Assembly: GCF_900177675.1 (NCBI RefSeq)
Contig: NZ_FXWM01000001.1
Span: 5,155,001-5,219,000 of the forward strand
DNA: 64,000 nt
Source: Bacillus sp. OV166
Lineage (GTDB): Bacteria > Bacillota > Bacilli > Bacillales > Cytobacillaceae
Reading direction: 5' to 3'
Within the stretch, counting starts at the first letter, position 1, and every line of letters begins with the position of its first letter. The translations under genes and the position numbers were made by a program. Positions 42,661 to 51,621 of this stretch are shown here, piece after piece. A model generated the notes under the pieces. It was not told the DNA's origin. It saw only the letters and a program-made list of their open reading frames with translations, and made no database searches.

Positions 42661-43230
42661 GGGCTTTGCATAAATAATGTATCGTTTTGGGGCATTTCCT
42701 ATATAACTAAACGGGTAACAGGTTGTTAAGATTAGTTCCTCTTTATTATGTTGGAGCGTAATAATGCTCGTATCATCAGACTTAACAATTTTGGTATCAA
42801 TTATTTCATAAGTATAGGATCCATACGGCATTTCCATCTTCAGTGAATCGCCAATCTCAAGTTCCCCTAATTTACGAAACACGGTGTCTCGATGTCCAGA
42901 AAGAACAATTTGTCCTTGATCACCAGGGTAATAGGCGCCTTTATAATGGCCGACACCTTTTTCGAGATCATCGGGGTCGGTTCCTTCGATGATTGCTAAC
43001 TCTGCTTTGATTTTTGGAATGGCTAAAAGACCGACTGTCTCCCCCATTTCTGGCGGCTTGCTGTTTACATCCCTCTTTTTAGGGGCATCCTCAGGCTGGT
43101 CTGCAATTAGTTCCTTAGCCTGCTTGAGTGAAGCATGTGTTTGCGTTTTCACATCTATAAATTGCCAAAGCCCAATACCTACTAAAATTAATCCTGTAAG
43201 AATAATTAACAGCGGAAATTTAGATTTCAC
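42649..43230 (-). CDS. Class D sortase
   Basis: Sortases are membrane-anchored cysteine transpeptidases that attach proteins to the cell wall. The 193-residue protein has an N-terminal anchor (PLLIILTGLILVGIGLWQF). The catalytic triad is histidine in LSGHRDTVFRKLGEL, cysteine in ILTTCYPF, and arginine in APKRYII. The overall pattern is that of class D (YhcS-like). Start is GTG 43230 (AAGGAAGG 9 nt upstream). No substrate with a sorting signal is encoded nearby. In B. subtilis the gene between gerE and sdhB is ysmA, so this is a lineage-specific replacement. Confidence 0.9.
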   Translation of the reverse strand: MKSKFPLLIILTGLILVGIGLWQFIDVKTQTHASLKQAKELIADQPEDAPKKRDVNSKPPEMGETVGLLAIPKIKAELAIIEGTDPDDLEKGVGHYKGAYYPGDQGQIVLSGHRDTVFRKLGELEIGDSLKMEMPYGSYTYEIIDTKIVKSDDTSIITLQHNKEELILTTCYPFSYIGNAPKRYIIYAKPKNS

Positions 43231-43327
43231 CTGTATGTACCTTCCTTTTTCAACGAACTAACGTTATTAATAAGAGTATAACAAATCACTACCGAAAGAA
43301 CCATTGCAATTATTGCCCCTATACGAC

Positions 43328-43367
43328 AAAAAAACCTTCTTTTCGATGATAGAAAAGAAGGTTTTTT
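43328..43367 (-). terminator. Terminator after sdhB
   Basis: AAAAAACCTTCTTTTC pairs with GAAAAGAAGGTTTTTT (16 bp) across a 7-nt loop. Confidence 0.85.
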
Positions 43368-43405
43368 CAATTACATTTAAATTAAACGAAAAGTCTTCCG
43401 CAATT

Positions 43406-44167
43406 CTATGCGTTGTCACTTCCAAAGAAGCTTCTGAAGGCTTGAATGGTTGTATCACGGTTTAATGCAGCAATCGAGGTAGTCAACGGAATACCTTTCG
43501 GACAAGATTGAACACAATTCTGTGAGTTACCACAGTTTGCAAGTCCGCCGTCGCCCATAATCGCTTCAAGTCTTTCTGCCTTATTCATTGCACCAGTTGG
43601 ATGGGCATTGAAAAGACGAACTTGAGAAAGCGGCTGTGCTCCAATAAAGTTTGATTTGCTGTTTACGTTCGGGCATGCCTCAAGGCAAACACCACATGTC
43701 ATACATTTTGAAAGCTCATAAGCCCATTGACGCTTTGTCTCAGGCATACGTGGTCCTGGGCCCAAATCATAGGTACCATCGATTGGGATCCATGCTTTCA
43801 CTTTCTTTAAGGCATCAAACATTCTGCTCCGGTCAACCTGTAAGTCACGTACCACTGGGAAAGTTTTCATCGGAGCTAATCGAATCGGCTGCTCCAATTG
43901 GTCGACAAGTGCTGAACAGGATTGACGAGGCTTGCCGTTGATGACCATTGAACATGCACCGCAAACTTCTTCAAGACAGTTCATATCCCAAGTAACTGGG
44001 GTCGAATCTTGTCCTTTTGTGTTTACAGGGTTTTTACGAATTTCCATTAACGCCGAGATGACATTCATATTCGGACGATAAGGAACCTCAAATTCCTCCT
44101 CGTAAGGAGCAGTATTTTCGTTATCTTGACGTGAAATAATAAATTTAACCTTTTTAGCTTCTGACAT
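43406..44167 (-). CDS. sdhB: SdhB, succinate dehydrogenase iron-sulfur subunit
   Basis: SdhB carries electrons from the flavin of SdhA to the quinone site. In 253 residues it has the [2Fe-2S] cysteines (CLEEVCGACSMVINGK and the later C in PRQSCSAL), then two ferredoxin-like clusters (CMTCGVCLEACPN and CGNSQNCVQSCPKGIP). It is the last gene of sdhCAB, 15 nt after sdhA, with a strong GGGGGAG site. Confidence 0.97.
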   Translation of the reverse strand: MSEAKKVKFIISRQDNENTAPYEEEFEVPYRPNMNVISALMEIRKNPVNTKGQDSTPVTWDMNCLEEVCGACSMVINGKPRQSCSALVDQLEQPIRLAPMKTFPVVRDLQVDRSRMFDALKKVKAWIPIDGTYDLGPGPRMPETKRQWAYELSKCMTCGVCLEACPNVNSKSNFIGAQPLSQVRLFNAHPTGAMNKAERLEAIMGDGGLANCGNSQNCVQSCPKGIPLTTSIAALNRDTTIQAFRSFFGSDNA

Positions 44168-44182
44168 TCTTCCTACTCCCCC

Positions 44183-45931
44183 TTAACTTTTTGCGTAATT
44201 GCGTTCCCGTGGCTTGATCAATGAGACATCAACATCGTCATAATGGAAAGCTGGTGCTGTTGAACTGTCAACAAATTTCGCCATTGTCGTTTTTAAGAAT
44301 TCCTCATCATTACGTGTAGGGAAGTCAGGCTTATAATGAGCACCGCGGCTCTCATTCCGGTTGTATGCACCAATCGTAATAACACGAGCCAATTGCAGCA
44401 TGTTTTGTAGTTGGCGAGTAAATGCTGCCCCTTGGTTGCTCCATTTGGATGTATCATTAATATTGATGTTTTGGTAACGTTCTAGAAGTTCCTGAATTTT
44501 CTCATCTGTCTTTAATAGCCTGTCGTTATGACGAACAACCGTTACATTATCAGTCATCCATTCCCCAAGCTCTTTATGAAGAACATAAGCATTTTCATTT
44601 CCATTTAGGGACATAATTGAATTCCACTTATCTTCTTGTTCTTTAACATGTCGGTCAAATACGCTAGAAGAAACTGCATCGGAACTCTTCTCCAAGCCTT
44701 TGATATATTTAACTACGTTTGGTCCTACAACCATTCCGCCATAAATGGCTGAAAGCAAGGAATTGGCACCTAAACGGTTCGCACCATGCTGAGAATAATC
44801 ACATTCACCCGCTGCAAATAGACCAGGGATGCTTGTCATTTGGTCATAATCAACCCAAAGTCCACCCATTGAATAGTGAACAGCAGGGAAGATTTTCATT
44901 GGAACTTTACGAGGATCATCACCCATGAATTTTTCATAAATTTCAATAATCCCGCCAAGTTTAATATCTAATTCATGTGGATCCTTATGAGAAAGATCGA
45001 GGTATACCATGTTTTCGCCATTGACACCGAGCTTTTGATTAACACAAACATCAAAAATTTCGCGAGTGGCGATATCACGTGGTACCAGGTTTCCGTAAGC
45101 TGGATATTTCTCCTCTAAGAAATACCATGGTTTCCCATCTTTATATGTCCAGATACGGCCACCTTCACCACGAGCCGATTCACTCATTAGGCGAAGCTTA
45201 TCGTCACCTGGAATGGCTGTTGGATGGATTTGGATCATTTCACCGTTAGCGTAATAAGCACCTTGCTGATACACAATCGATGCTGCTGAACCTGTATTAA
45301 TAACTGAGTTTGTAGATTTTCCAAAGATAATACCAGGGCCGCCGGTTGCCATGATGACTGCATCCCCTGAGAATGACTTAATTTCCATTGTTTTTAAATT
45401 TTGAGCCACAATTCCACGGCACACACCATCGTCATCAACGACAGAACCCAGGAATTCCCAGCCTTCGTATTTCGTTACCAAACCAGCTACTTCTTCGCGG
45501 CGAACTTGTTCGTCTAAAGCATAAAGCAACTGTTGACCAGTCGTAGCGCCTGCAAATGCTGTCCGGTGATATTGTGTTCCCCCGAAACGGCGGAAGTCTA
45601 ATAATCCTTCTGGTGTACGGTTAAACATAACGCCCATACGGTCCATTAAGTGAATAATACCTGGTGCTGCATCACACATCGCCTTTACTGGCGGCTGGTT
45701 AGCCAAGAAGTCTCCGCCATATACGGTGTCATCAAAGTGAATCCATGTCGAATCGCCTTCACCTTTGGTATTTACTGCTCCATTAATACCACCCTGGGCA
45801 CAAACCGAGTGAGAGCGTTTAACTGGAACAAGAGAAAACAACTCTACAGGTGTTCCTGTTTCTGCAACCTTAATCGTTGCCATTAAGCCAGCTAAACCGC
45901 CGCCGACAATAATTACCTTACCTTTACTCAT
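44183..45931 (-). CDS. sdhA: SdhA, succinate dehydrogenase flavoprotein subunit
   Basis: SdhA oxidises succinate to fumarate with covalently bound FAD. The dinucleotide-binding N-terminus (VIIVGGGLAGLMATIKVAE), the FAD-histidine region (SVCAQGGINGAVN), active-site HPTAIPGDDKL and the C-terminal HYKPDFPTRND motif are present in 582 residues. It lies between sdhC and sdhB with short gaps. Its membrane anchor is SdhC. Confidence 0.97.
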   Translation of the reverse strand: MSKGKVIIVGGGLAGLMATIKVAETGTPVELFSLVPVKRSHSVCAQGGINGAVNTKGEGDSTWIHFDDTVYGGDFLANQPPVKAMCDAAPGIIHLMDRMGVMFNRTPEGLLDFRRFGGTQYHRTAFAGATTGQQLLYALDEQVRREEVAGLVTKYEGWEFLGSVVDDDGVCRGIVAQNLKTMEIKSFSGDAVIMATGGPGIIFGKSTNSVINTGSAASIVYQQGAYYANGEMIQIHPTAIPGDDKLRLMSESARGEGGRIWTYKDGKPWYFLEEKYPAYGNLVPRDIATREIFDVCVNQKLGVNGENMVYLDLSHKDPHELDIKLGGIIEIYEKFMGDDPRKVPMKIFPAVHYSMGGLWVDYDQMTSIPGLFAAGECDYSQHGANRLGANSLLSAIYGGMVVGPNVVKYIKGLEKSSDAVSSSVFDRHVKEQEDKWNSIMSLNGNENAYVLHKELGEWMTDNVTVVRHNDRLLKTDEKIQELLERYQNININDTSKWSNQGAAFTRQLQNMLQLARVITIGAYNRNESRGAHYKPDFPTRNDEEFLKTTMAKFVDSSTAPAFHYDDVDVSLIKPRERNYAKS

Positions 45932-45988
45932 TCGTGACTCACTCCCTTAATCCAAAATCCAATATTATTCCGATCAATCATTAATTTG

Positions 45989-46597
45989 TTATACAAAAGC
46001 TAATAAAGTCGTTACTCCAACATAGGAAAGAGCTAAGAAAATAACGATTGTCACGTATGTAGAAATAACTTGAGAACGTGGAGATACTGTGATGCCCCAG
46101 CTAACAAAGAATGACCACAATCCGTTTGCAAAGTGGAAAATTGCTGAAATAATCCCAATGACATAAAACGCAAACATGAACGGTGATGAAAGAATATCTT
46201 GCATCATTTGAAAGTTAACTTCATTTCCAAACGCCGCTGCTACCCGTGTTTCCCATACATGCCATGTGATAAAAATAAGTGTAATCACACCAGACACACG
46301 TTGAAGCATAAACATCCAATTTCTAAAGAATCCATATTGGCTTGCATTGTTTTTGGCTGTAAAAGCAATATACAGCCCGTAGATTGCATGGAATAAAATT
46401 GGTAAATAAATAATTACAGTTTCTAACACATAGCGAAAAGGAAGATTTCCCATAAAATTCGCAGCTTTGTTGAAGGATTCTACCCCAACTGTCGCATAGT
46501 GGTTCACAATCAGATGCTGGATGACAAAGATCCCAATTGGAATAACCCCAAGCAACGAATGCAATCTCCGATAAACAAACTCTCGATTACCTGCCAT
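45989..46597 (-). CDS. sdhC: SdhC, succinate dehydrogenase cytochrome b558
   Basis: SdhC is the single-polypeptide, five-span anchor with two b haems that passes electrons to menaquinone. The 202 residues show five hydrophobic helices and conserved histidines that are candidate haem ligands (RRLHSLLGV, IQHLIVNHY, LFHAIYGLY, WHVWETR, FHFANGLWSF). It is the first gene of the operon, with AGGAGGG before the ATG and a plausible promoter at 46658-46687. Confidence 0.97.
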   Translation of the reverse strand: MAGNREFVYRRLHSLLGVIPIGIFVIQHLIVNHYATVGVESFNKAANFMGNLPFRYVLETVIIYLPILFHAIYGLYIAFTAKNNASQYGFFRNWMFMLQRVSGVITLIFITWHVWETRVAAAFGNEVNFQMMQDILSSPFMFAFYVIGIISAIFHFANGLWSFFVSWGITVSPRSQVISTYVTIVIFLALSYVGVTTLLAFV

Positions 46598-46657
46598 AAA
46601 TTTACCCTCCTATAATGTTTAAAAAAAATGATGTTCAGTTTCTAGCATTTAAATCCC

Positions 46658-46687
46658 CTTATATGAAACCTAGCATCAGTGTGACAA
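46658..46687 (-). promoter_or_regulatory. Possible sigma-A-type promoter for sdhCAB
   Basis: On the minus strand, TTGTCA (46682-46687) and TATAAG (46658-46663) are 18 nt apart, about 60 nt before the sdhC start. Confidence 0.5.
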
Positions 46688-46985
46688 TAATGTGACATGT
46701 CCATTTTACTCCCATCATCTTAGAGCGTCAAGAAAACGGATACACAATTCTATCATAGATATTAAAATTTTTAAAATATATTGAAATTATAATAGATTTG
46801 TTAATCTCAATAATAATTTGGATTAATATTAAAAATAAATAGATAATTACAATTAATTACCAGGATATAACGGTTGTTATTTTTACCATATCGGGAATTA
46901 TAATTATCATAGAAAAAAAGGCAAGATATTGCAAAATAACAAAAAAACTAATGTAAATTGATTCGTTTTATCTAGAAAAACTGTA

Positions 46986-47013
46986 CTGACACCTAACAAA
47001 AAGCGTATATAAT
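46986..47013 (+). promoter_or_regulatory. Sigma-A-type promoter for yslB
   Basis: CTGACA (46986-46991) and TATAAT (47008-47013) are 16 nt apart, 25 nt before the yslB GTG. Confidence 0.65.
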
Positions 47014-47038
47014 AGAATGATAGAAAGAGGGGAAGCTT

Positions 47039-47482
47039 GTGAACGATAGTACAGTTGTTGTTGAGACTATAGATACCGATGAACCAAAATCCATATCTCT
47101 TTTCGGGTATGAATTAATCAGAGAAATTCTTTTACCTGAGATTTTAGGAAAAGATACACCTGAAATTTTATATTGGGCCGGAAAAAGCCTCGCACGTAAA
47201 TTTCCACTAACTGATATTGCTCAGATTATGGAGTTTTTCGCCAAAGCCTCTTGGGGCCAACTTGAAATAATAAAAGAAAATAAAACTGAGATCCAATTTG
47301 AACTAATGAGTCCAGTTATTGTCCCGCGTGTGAAATCAAAAGCTGAGCACTTTTTCCAACTCGAAGCCGGCTTCCTTGCCCAACAAATTGAACTACAAAA
47401 AGAAGCCAATGCAGAAACCTTTGAACATCCTGTAAAGAAATCAAATAAAGTCCTTTTCACTGTTAAATGGGAAAAGAACTAA
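47039..47482 (+). CDS. yslB: YslB, DUF2507-family protein
   Basis: The 147-residue protein belongs to the YslB/DUF2507 family of haem- or ligand-pocket-like small proteins of unknown role. Visible family features are YELIREILLPEILGKDTPEILYW near residue 20-45 (an alpha-helical opening) and an aromatic-rich C-terminal half (HFFQLEAGFLAQQIE). It starts with GTG after GAGGGG. It is divergent from sdhC and convergent with lysC, as in B. subtilis. Confidence 0.9.
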   Translation: MNDSTVVVETIDTDEPKSISLFGYELIREILLPEILGKDTPEILYWAGKSLARKFPLTDIAQIMEFFAKASWGQLEIIKENKTEIQFELMSPVIVPRVKSKAEHFFQLEAGFLAQQIELQKEANAETFEHPVKKSNKVLFTVKWEKN

Positions 47483-47493
47483 ACGTGGGAATG

Positions 47494-47526
47494 GGGTGTC
47501 AGGCACCGCTTCGGTGCCTGACACCC
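47494..47526. terminator. Perfect 15-bp hairpin between yslB and lysC
   Basis: GGGTGTCAGGCACCG pairs with CGGTGCCTGACACCC around CTT, followed by TTTTTTT on the plus strand. It ends yslB and lies 5 nt past the lysC stop. It contains the 13-mer ggtgtcaggcacc also found at 37877. Confidence 0.8.
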
Positions 47527-47531
47527 TTTTT

Positions 47532-48749
47532 TTATTTGTTTGCCAGTTCGAAGGCTTCGTGTAAGGCTTCTACTGCTTTTAACATATTTTTTTCTTCTAC
47601 TACTGCTGATACTTTGATTTCGGATGTGCTGACCATTTTAATTTGGATGTTGTTTGCAGCGAGTACCTCAAACATTTTTGCTGCTACGCCAGGATTAGAA
47701 ATCATTCCTGAGCCAACAATTGACACCTTCGCTAATTTATTTTCCGCATCAATCTGCTCATAAGCAAGCACTGCTTTATTGTCTTCTAATACCTTTAATG
47801 TTTCTAATAAATCATTAGTATGGATAGAGAAAGACAAATTAGCCGTATCGCCCTCTGTAGTACTTTGAATAATAATGTCAACATTCAGGTGATTTTCCGC
47901 TAGTGTTGAAAAGATGGTAGATAGACTTGTTAATGAATTCGCCAATCCTAATACTGTTACTTTTGTTATTTCGTCTTCAAATGCGACACCGCGGACTACT
48001 AAGTTTTGTTCCATTGCTGCTTCCTCCTCAATAACTGTTCCTTCTACTCTCTCCATGCTCGAGCGAACCTCAAGCCGAACCTGATAGTTTTTAGCAAATT
48101 CTACTGCTCTTGGATGGAGCACGCCAGCACCTAAATTAGCTAACTCTAGCATTTCATCGTACGATACAGATAATAATTTACGAGCATTCTTGATATATCT
48201 TGGATCCGTGGTGTAAACCCCAGTAACATCGGTATAAATATCGCATTTATCTGCCTTTAAGGCTGCCGCTAATGCCACAGCTGTCGTATCAGAACCACCA
48301 CGACCGAGCGTCGTAATTGCGCCTTCTTCCGTGATTCCTTGGAATCCTGCCACAATAACAACCTTACCCGTTGCGAGCTCCTTTTCAATTGCAGACGTTT
48401 TAATATTCGAAATGCGGGCATTTCCATGGACAGGTTCTGTGATGATTCCTGCCTGCCAGCCTGTAAAAGAAACGGCATCAAGCCCTTGCTGATTTAAGGC
48501 CATTGACAATAACGCAATGGTTACCTGTTCTCCTGTTGATAACAGCATGTCCATTTCCCGCTTATTTGGCTGTGCGGAAATTTCTTTTGCTAATCCGACA
48601 AGTGTATCCGTTGATTTTCCCATCGCAGAAACAACAACGACTACATTGTTGCCACGGTCTGTCTCTTCTTTTACACAGGATGCTACATTTAGTATTCTTT
48701 CTACATTAGCAACGGAGGTTCCCCCGAATTTTTGTACAATAATCCCCAT
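47532..48749 (-). CDS. lysC: LysC, lysine-sensitive aspartokinase
   Basis: Aspartokinase phosphorylates aspartate, the first step to lysine, threonine, methionine and diaminopimelate. The 405-residue protein has the kinase motif VQKFGGTSVANVERI, the catalytic GRGGSDTTAVALAAAL region, and two C-terminal ACT domains (IVGSGMISNPGVAAKMFEVL in the second). The start is ATG 48749 (AAGGAG 9 nt upstream); the longer open frame is leader sequence. In B. subtilis an internal start yields a separate beta subunit; that may hold here. Regulation is by the lysine riboswitch. Confidence 0.96.
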   Translation of the reverse strand: MGIIVQKFGGTSVANVERILNVASCVKEETDRGNNVVVVVSAMGKSTDTLVGLAKEISAQPNKREMDMLLSTGEQVTIALLSMALNQQGLDAVSFTGWQAGIITEPVHGNARISNIKTSAIEKELATGKVVIVAGFQGITEEGAITTLGRGGSDTTAVALAAALKADKCDIYTDVTGVYTTDPRYIKNARKLLSVSYDEMLELANLGAGVLHPRAVEFAKNYQVRLEVRSSMERVEGTVIEEEAAMEQNLVVRGVAFEDEITKVTVLGLANSLTSLSTIFSTLAENHLNVDIIIQSTTEGDTANLSFSIHTNDLLETLKVLEDNKAVLAYEQIDAENKLAKVSIVGSGMISNPGVAAKMFEVLAANNIQIKMVSTSEIKVSAVVEEKNMLKAVEALHEAFELANK

Positions 48750-48796
48750 GATTGTTTTCTCCTTCTTTCTAGTAAACACGTGTAAATTTTTCCAAA

Positions 48797-48830
48797 TAAA
48801 AAAGCAATGAGAAGGGCCTCTCATTGCTTT
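48797..48830 (-). terminator. Regulated terminator of the lysine riboswitch
   Basis: On the minus strand, AAAGCAATGAGA pairs with TCTCATTGCTTT around GGCCCT, followed by a T tract. Confidence 0.9.
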
Positions 48831-48849
48831 AGAACACGAAAAAATATTC

Positions 48850-49035
48850 TCGCACCTACAATGTAAGATAGCTCTCCAAGACATTCGTCCTGACAATCCG
48901 GCATTTATTCAATACAGGACCAGCAAAGAAAGAAATGAGATTTTCTTTACTTCGGCGAACATTCCCTTTCATGATCCGTCTTAGAAGCTCATCCTTCTCA
49001 GAACCATTACTCTTGAAGCTCGCACCTCTACCTTC
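48850..49035 (-). promoter_or_regulatory. Lysine riboswitch (L box) upstream of lysC
   Basis: Read leftward, the leader has the L-box signatures GAGGTGCGAGCTTCAAGAGT at its 5' side, a GCCGAAGTAAAG segment in the middle and GGAGAGCTATCT with a final AGGTGCGAG at the 3' side. A terminator and the aspartokinase gene follow. Lysine binding would favour the terminator and reduce lysC expression. Confidence 0.93.
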
Positions 49036-49076
49036 ACTTTAATACGTAAAAGTGATAGTAAATTAAATTTTCACTT

Positions 49077-49105
49077 ATTATAGCATGTTCTATTTTTTCT
49101 TACAA
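49077..49105 (-). promoter_or_regulatory. Sigma-A-type promoter for the lysC leader
   Basis: On the minus strand, TTGTAA (49100-49105) and TATAAT (49077-49082) are 17 nt apart, 40 nt before the riboswitch. Confidence 0.65.
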
Positions 49106-49108
49106 TCA

Positions 49109-50881
49109 CTAGGATTGAAGTTTTTTAATTAATTCTTCGGCTACGTTCATAGGGATTCCGATATTTGTAAATTCCTCCATACTAGCCTCTTTCATTTTTT
49201 TCACAGAGCCAAATTGTTTTAGCAATAGCTTTTTCCTTTTCTCACCGATTCCAGGAATATCGTCGAGCAAGGATTGAAAGGCACTTTTTCCACGAAGCTG
49301 ACGATGAAACGTAATGGCAAAGCGATGGACCTCATCTTGAATTCTTTGCAGTAAATAAAACTCCTGGCTGTTTCGGCCTAATGGAACAATTCCCAAAGGA
49401 TTGCCGTACAGCAATTGGGAAGTTTTGTGTTTATCATCTTTGACGAGTCCCGATAGTGGAATATCCAATCCTAACTCATTTTCCAAAACATCTCTTACGG
49501 CTTCAACATGGCCTTTACCACCATCGATGATGATTAAATCTGGGAGGGGAAGTTCTTCTTTTAAGGCGCGTGAATACCTTCTTCTTGTCACTTCTCGCAT
49601 GGATTCATAATCATCAGGTCCTTGAACGGTTTTAATCTTATATTTCCTGTATTCCCGATGATTTGCCTTTCCATCAATGAAAACGACCATGGCTGATACT
49701 GGGTCTGTCCCTTGGATGTTGGAGTTATCGAATGCTTCAATCCGGTGCGGCGTATAAATTCCCAGTAATTCACCCAAGTTCTCGACAGCCTTAATGGTGC
49801 GGTCTTCATCCTTCTCGATCAAGGAAAACTTTTCATTTAAGGCTATTTTTGCATTTTTGATCGCCAATTGGACAATATCCTTTTTCTGCCCCCGTTGTGG
49901 CTGGAGCACTTTTACTTCAAGTAGTTGTTCCGCAAGACTCAAATCGACTTCATCTTGAATCAGAATTTCCTTCGGCTTGAAGTGATTAGCTTTCGAATAA
50001 AATTGTCCGAGGAAAGTTAGTATTTCTTCCTCTGGTTCATTATAGAAGGGGAACATGGAGACGTCCCGCTCAATTAGTTTCCCTTGGCGGACAAAAAAGA
50101 CTTGCACACACATCCAGCCTTTATCGACTGCATAACCAAATACATCACGATCCGTAAAATCGTTCATGGTAATTTTCTGTTTTTCCATGATCGTTTCGAT
50201 ATGGATGATTTTATCACGGAACTCTTTCGCTCGCTCGAAGTCTAACTCTTCAGCAGCAGCTGACATTTTTTCCTGAAGCTCTTTTTTTATTTCCTTATAA
50301 CCACCATTCAAAAAGCGGGTAATTTCATCCGTCATTTGTTTATACTGTTGTTCCTGAATTTCATTGACACATGGTGCCAGGCACTGCCCTAAATGGTAGT
50401 ACAAGCAGACCCGGTCAGGCAGGGTTGAGCATTTTCGCAGCGGATATATTCGGTCAAGAAGCTTTTTGGTTTCATTGGCAGCCGTCGCATTTGGGTACGG
50501 ACCAAAGTATTTACCTTTGTCCTTTTTTACTTTTCTTGTAATGATGAGTTTCGGATGCTTTTCAGCTGTCAGCTTAATGAATGGATAGGTTTTATCATCC
50601 TTCAGCATGATATTGTATTTCGGATCGTATTTTTTAATTAGGTTGAGTTCAAGTAGAAGTGCTTCAATATTTGAAGAGGTTACAATATATTCAAAGTCCT
50701 CAATCTCATTGACTAGTCTAAGCGTCTTTCCATCGTGTGACCCAGTGAAATAAGAACGTACACGATTCTTTAATACTTTTGCCTTCCCCACATAAATAAT
50801 CGTACCCTGACGGTCTTTCATTAAGTAGCAGCCCGGTTGATCCGGCAACAGCGTCAGTTTTTGCTTGATTATTTCATTCAT
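49109..50881 (-). CDS. uvrC: UvrC, excinuclease ABC subunit C
   Basis: UvrC makes the dual incisions of nucleotide excision repair. It has the GIY-YIG nuclease domain for the 3' cut (GCYLMKDRQGTIIYVGKAK), a cysteine motif (CLYYHLGQCLAPC), a UVR domain binding UvrB (AEELDFERAKEFRDKI), an RNase H-like 5' nuclease domain (IIIDGGKGHVEA), and tandem helix-hairpin-helix at the C-terminus (DDIPGIGEKRKKLLL). I place the start at ATG 50881 (GGAG 8 nt upstream), three codons inside the longest frame, giving 590 residues. Confidence 0.97.
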   Translation of the reverse strand: MNEIIKQKLTLLPDQPGCYLMKDRQGTIIYVGKAKVLKNRVRSYFTGSHDGKTLRLVNEIEDFEYIVTSSNIEALLLELNLIKKYDPKYNIMLKDDKTYPFIKLTAEKHPKLIITRKVKKDKGKYFGPYPNATAANETKKLLDRIYPLRKCSTLPDRVCLYYHLGQCLAPCVNEIQEQQYKQMTDEITRFLNGGYKEIKKELQEKMSAAAEELDFERAKEFRDKIIHIETIMEKQKITMNDFTDRDVFGYAVDKGWMCVQVFFVRQGKLIERDVSMFPFYNEPEEEILTFLGQFYSKANHFKPKEILIQDEVDLSLAEQLLEVKVLQPQRGQKKDIVQLAIKNAKIALNEKFSLIEKDEDRTIKAVENLGELLGIYTPHRIEAFDNSNIQGTDPVSAMVVFIDGKANHREYRKYKIKTVQGPDDYESMREVTRRRYSRALKEELPLPDLIIIDGGKGHVEAVRDVLENELGLDIPLSGLVKDDKHKTSQLLYGNPLGIVPLGRNSQEFYLLQRIQDEVHRFAITFHRQLRGKSAFQSLLDDIPGIGEKRKKLLLKQFGSVKKMKEASMEEFTNIGIPMNVAEELIKKLQS

Positions 50882-50969
50882 TCCGGCCACTCCACTCTCG
50901 TCTATATATATAGTGTCTGTTAAAATTTTAAAGGAAAAGGCTCATAAATGAAAGTGGTAGTCATTTGCA

Positions 50970-51011
50970 AAAAAGAAAAACCTTAGCTGGATTGGCTCCG
51001 ACTAAGGTTTT
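50970..51011 (-). terminator. Terminator after trxA
   Basis: On the minus strand, AAAACCTTAG pairs with CTAAGGTTTT across a 15-nt loop, followed by CTTTTTT. Confidence 0.75.
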
Positions 51012-51023
51012 GTCTTTCTATAC

Positions 51024-51338
51024 TTACACGTGTTTTTCTAAAACACTTGCTAATGCATCTTTTGGTTGGAAGCCGACTACTTTGTCTACCACTTCGCCAT
51101 TTTTCATTACTAATAATGTTGGAATGCTCATAACACCGAAATTTGCTGCAGTTTGCGGGTTATCATCCACATCAAGTTTAGTGATTTTAACTTTTTCGCC
51201 CATTTCTAAGTCAAGTTCTTCAAGAACTGGAGCTATCATTTTACAAGGTCCGCACCATGGTGCCCAAAAATCTACGAGAACAAGGCCTGAACCTGTTTCA
51301 GCAGAAAAGTTTTGATCTGTTAAGTGTGAAATTGCCAT
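51024..51338 (-). CDS. trxA: Thioredoxin
   Basis: This is the main cytosolic disulfide reductant. The 104-residue protein has the redox motif WCGPC (in DFWAPWCGPCKMI) and the cis-proline loop (GVMSIPTLLVMKNG). AGGAGGG precedes the ATG. It lies between etfA and uvrC, as in B. subtilis, with terminators on both sides, so it is probably monocistronic. Confidence 0.97.
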   Translation of the reverse strand: MAISHLTDQNFSAETGSGLVLVDFWAPWCGPCKMIAPVLEELDLEMGEKVKITKLDVDDNPQTAANFGVMSIPTLLVMKNGEVVDKVVGFQPKDALASVLEKHV

Positions 51339-51457
51339 TTATATTGCCCTCCTAATGATTACTGAATTACTTACCGAAAGTATAACATCGTTTGGAAAAT
51401 CAAGCTAATAAATTGCTTCATCGATCATTTTCCCCTGATTCACTTCAAATTATCCCT

Positions 51458-51488
51458 AAAAAAAGCGAGCGGAACCACTTCCGCTCGC
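51458..51488 (-). terminator. Terminator of the fadR-fadB-etfBA transcript
   Basis: On the minus strand, GCGAGCGGAA pairs with TTCCGCTCGC around GTGG, followed by TTTTTTT. Confidence 0.9.
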
Positions 51489-51496
51489 CTTAATAT

Positions 51497-51619
51497 TGTC
51501 TAGCTACAGCGCCTAGGGGCTCGGGGTCATAAGCCAATCCGTCAAGAAGGTTAAAGTGCAACCTTCTCGCCGGCTCGTCTTATGCCTGTCGCCCCTGGAC
51601 AAGGCGCTTCCGCTTTTCT
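51497..51619. repeat. Dispersed intergenic repeat, fullest copy in the window
   Basis: About 120 nt between etfA and its terminator. One end reads tgtctagctacagcgcctag, the other gacaaggcgcttccgctttt. Inside, gggtcataag and cttatgcctg plus ggttaaagtgcaacc allow a long imperfect hairpin. Fragments of the ends occur at 1128-1146, 4254-4284, 16257-16298, 41037-41078 and 56893-56921. It is transcribed as part of the etf 3' region. Confidence 0.7.
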
Positions 51620-51621
51620 TA

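Larger units (their letters stand above)
46598..47038. other. Spacer between divergent sdhC and yslB, regulatory only
   Basis: Very AT-rich. It holds the sdh and yslB promoters described separately and two TGTGACA copies 11 nt apart (46680, 46691) that overlap the sdh -35 region. I see no gene in it. Confidence 0.6.

Noticed and set aside
48750..48896. N-terminal extension of lysC
   Set aside because: It reads through the riboswitch terminator region; the conserved N-terminus and ribosome site place the start at 48749.
50371..50386. GGTGCCAGGCACTG resembling the GGTGTCAGGCACC repeat
   Set aside because: It lies inside uvrC and encodes the conserved QCLAPC motif, so it is explained by coding sequence.
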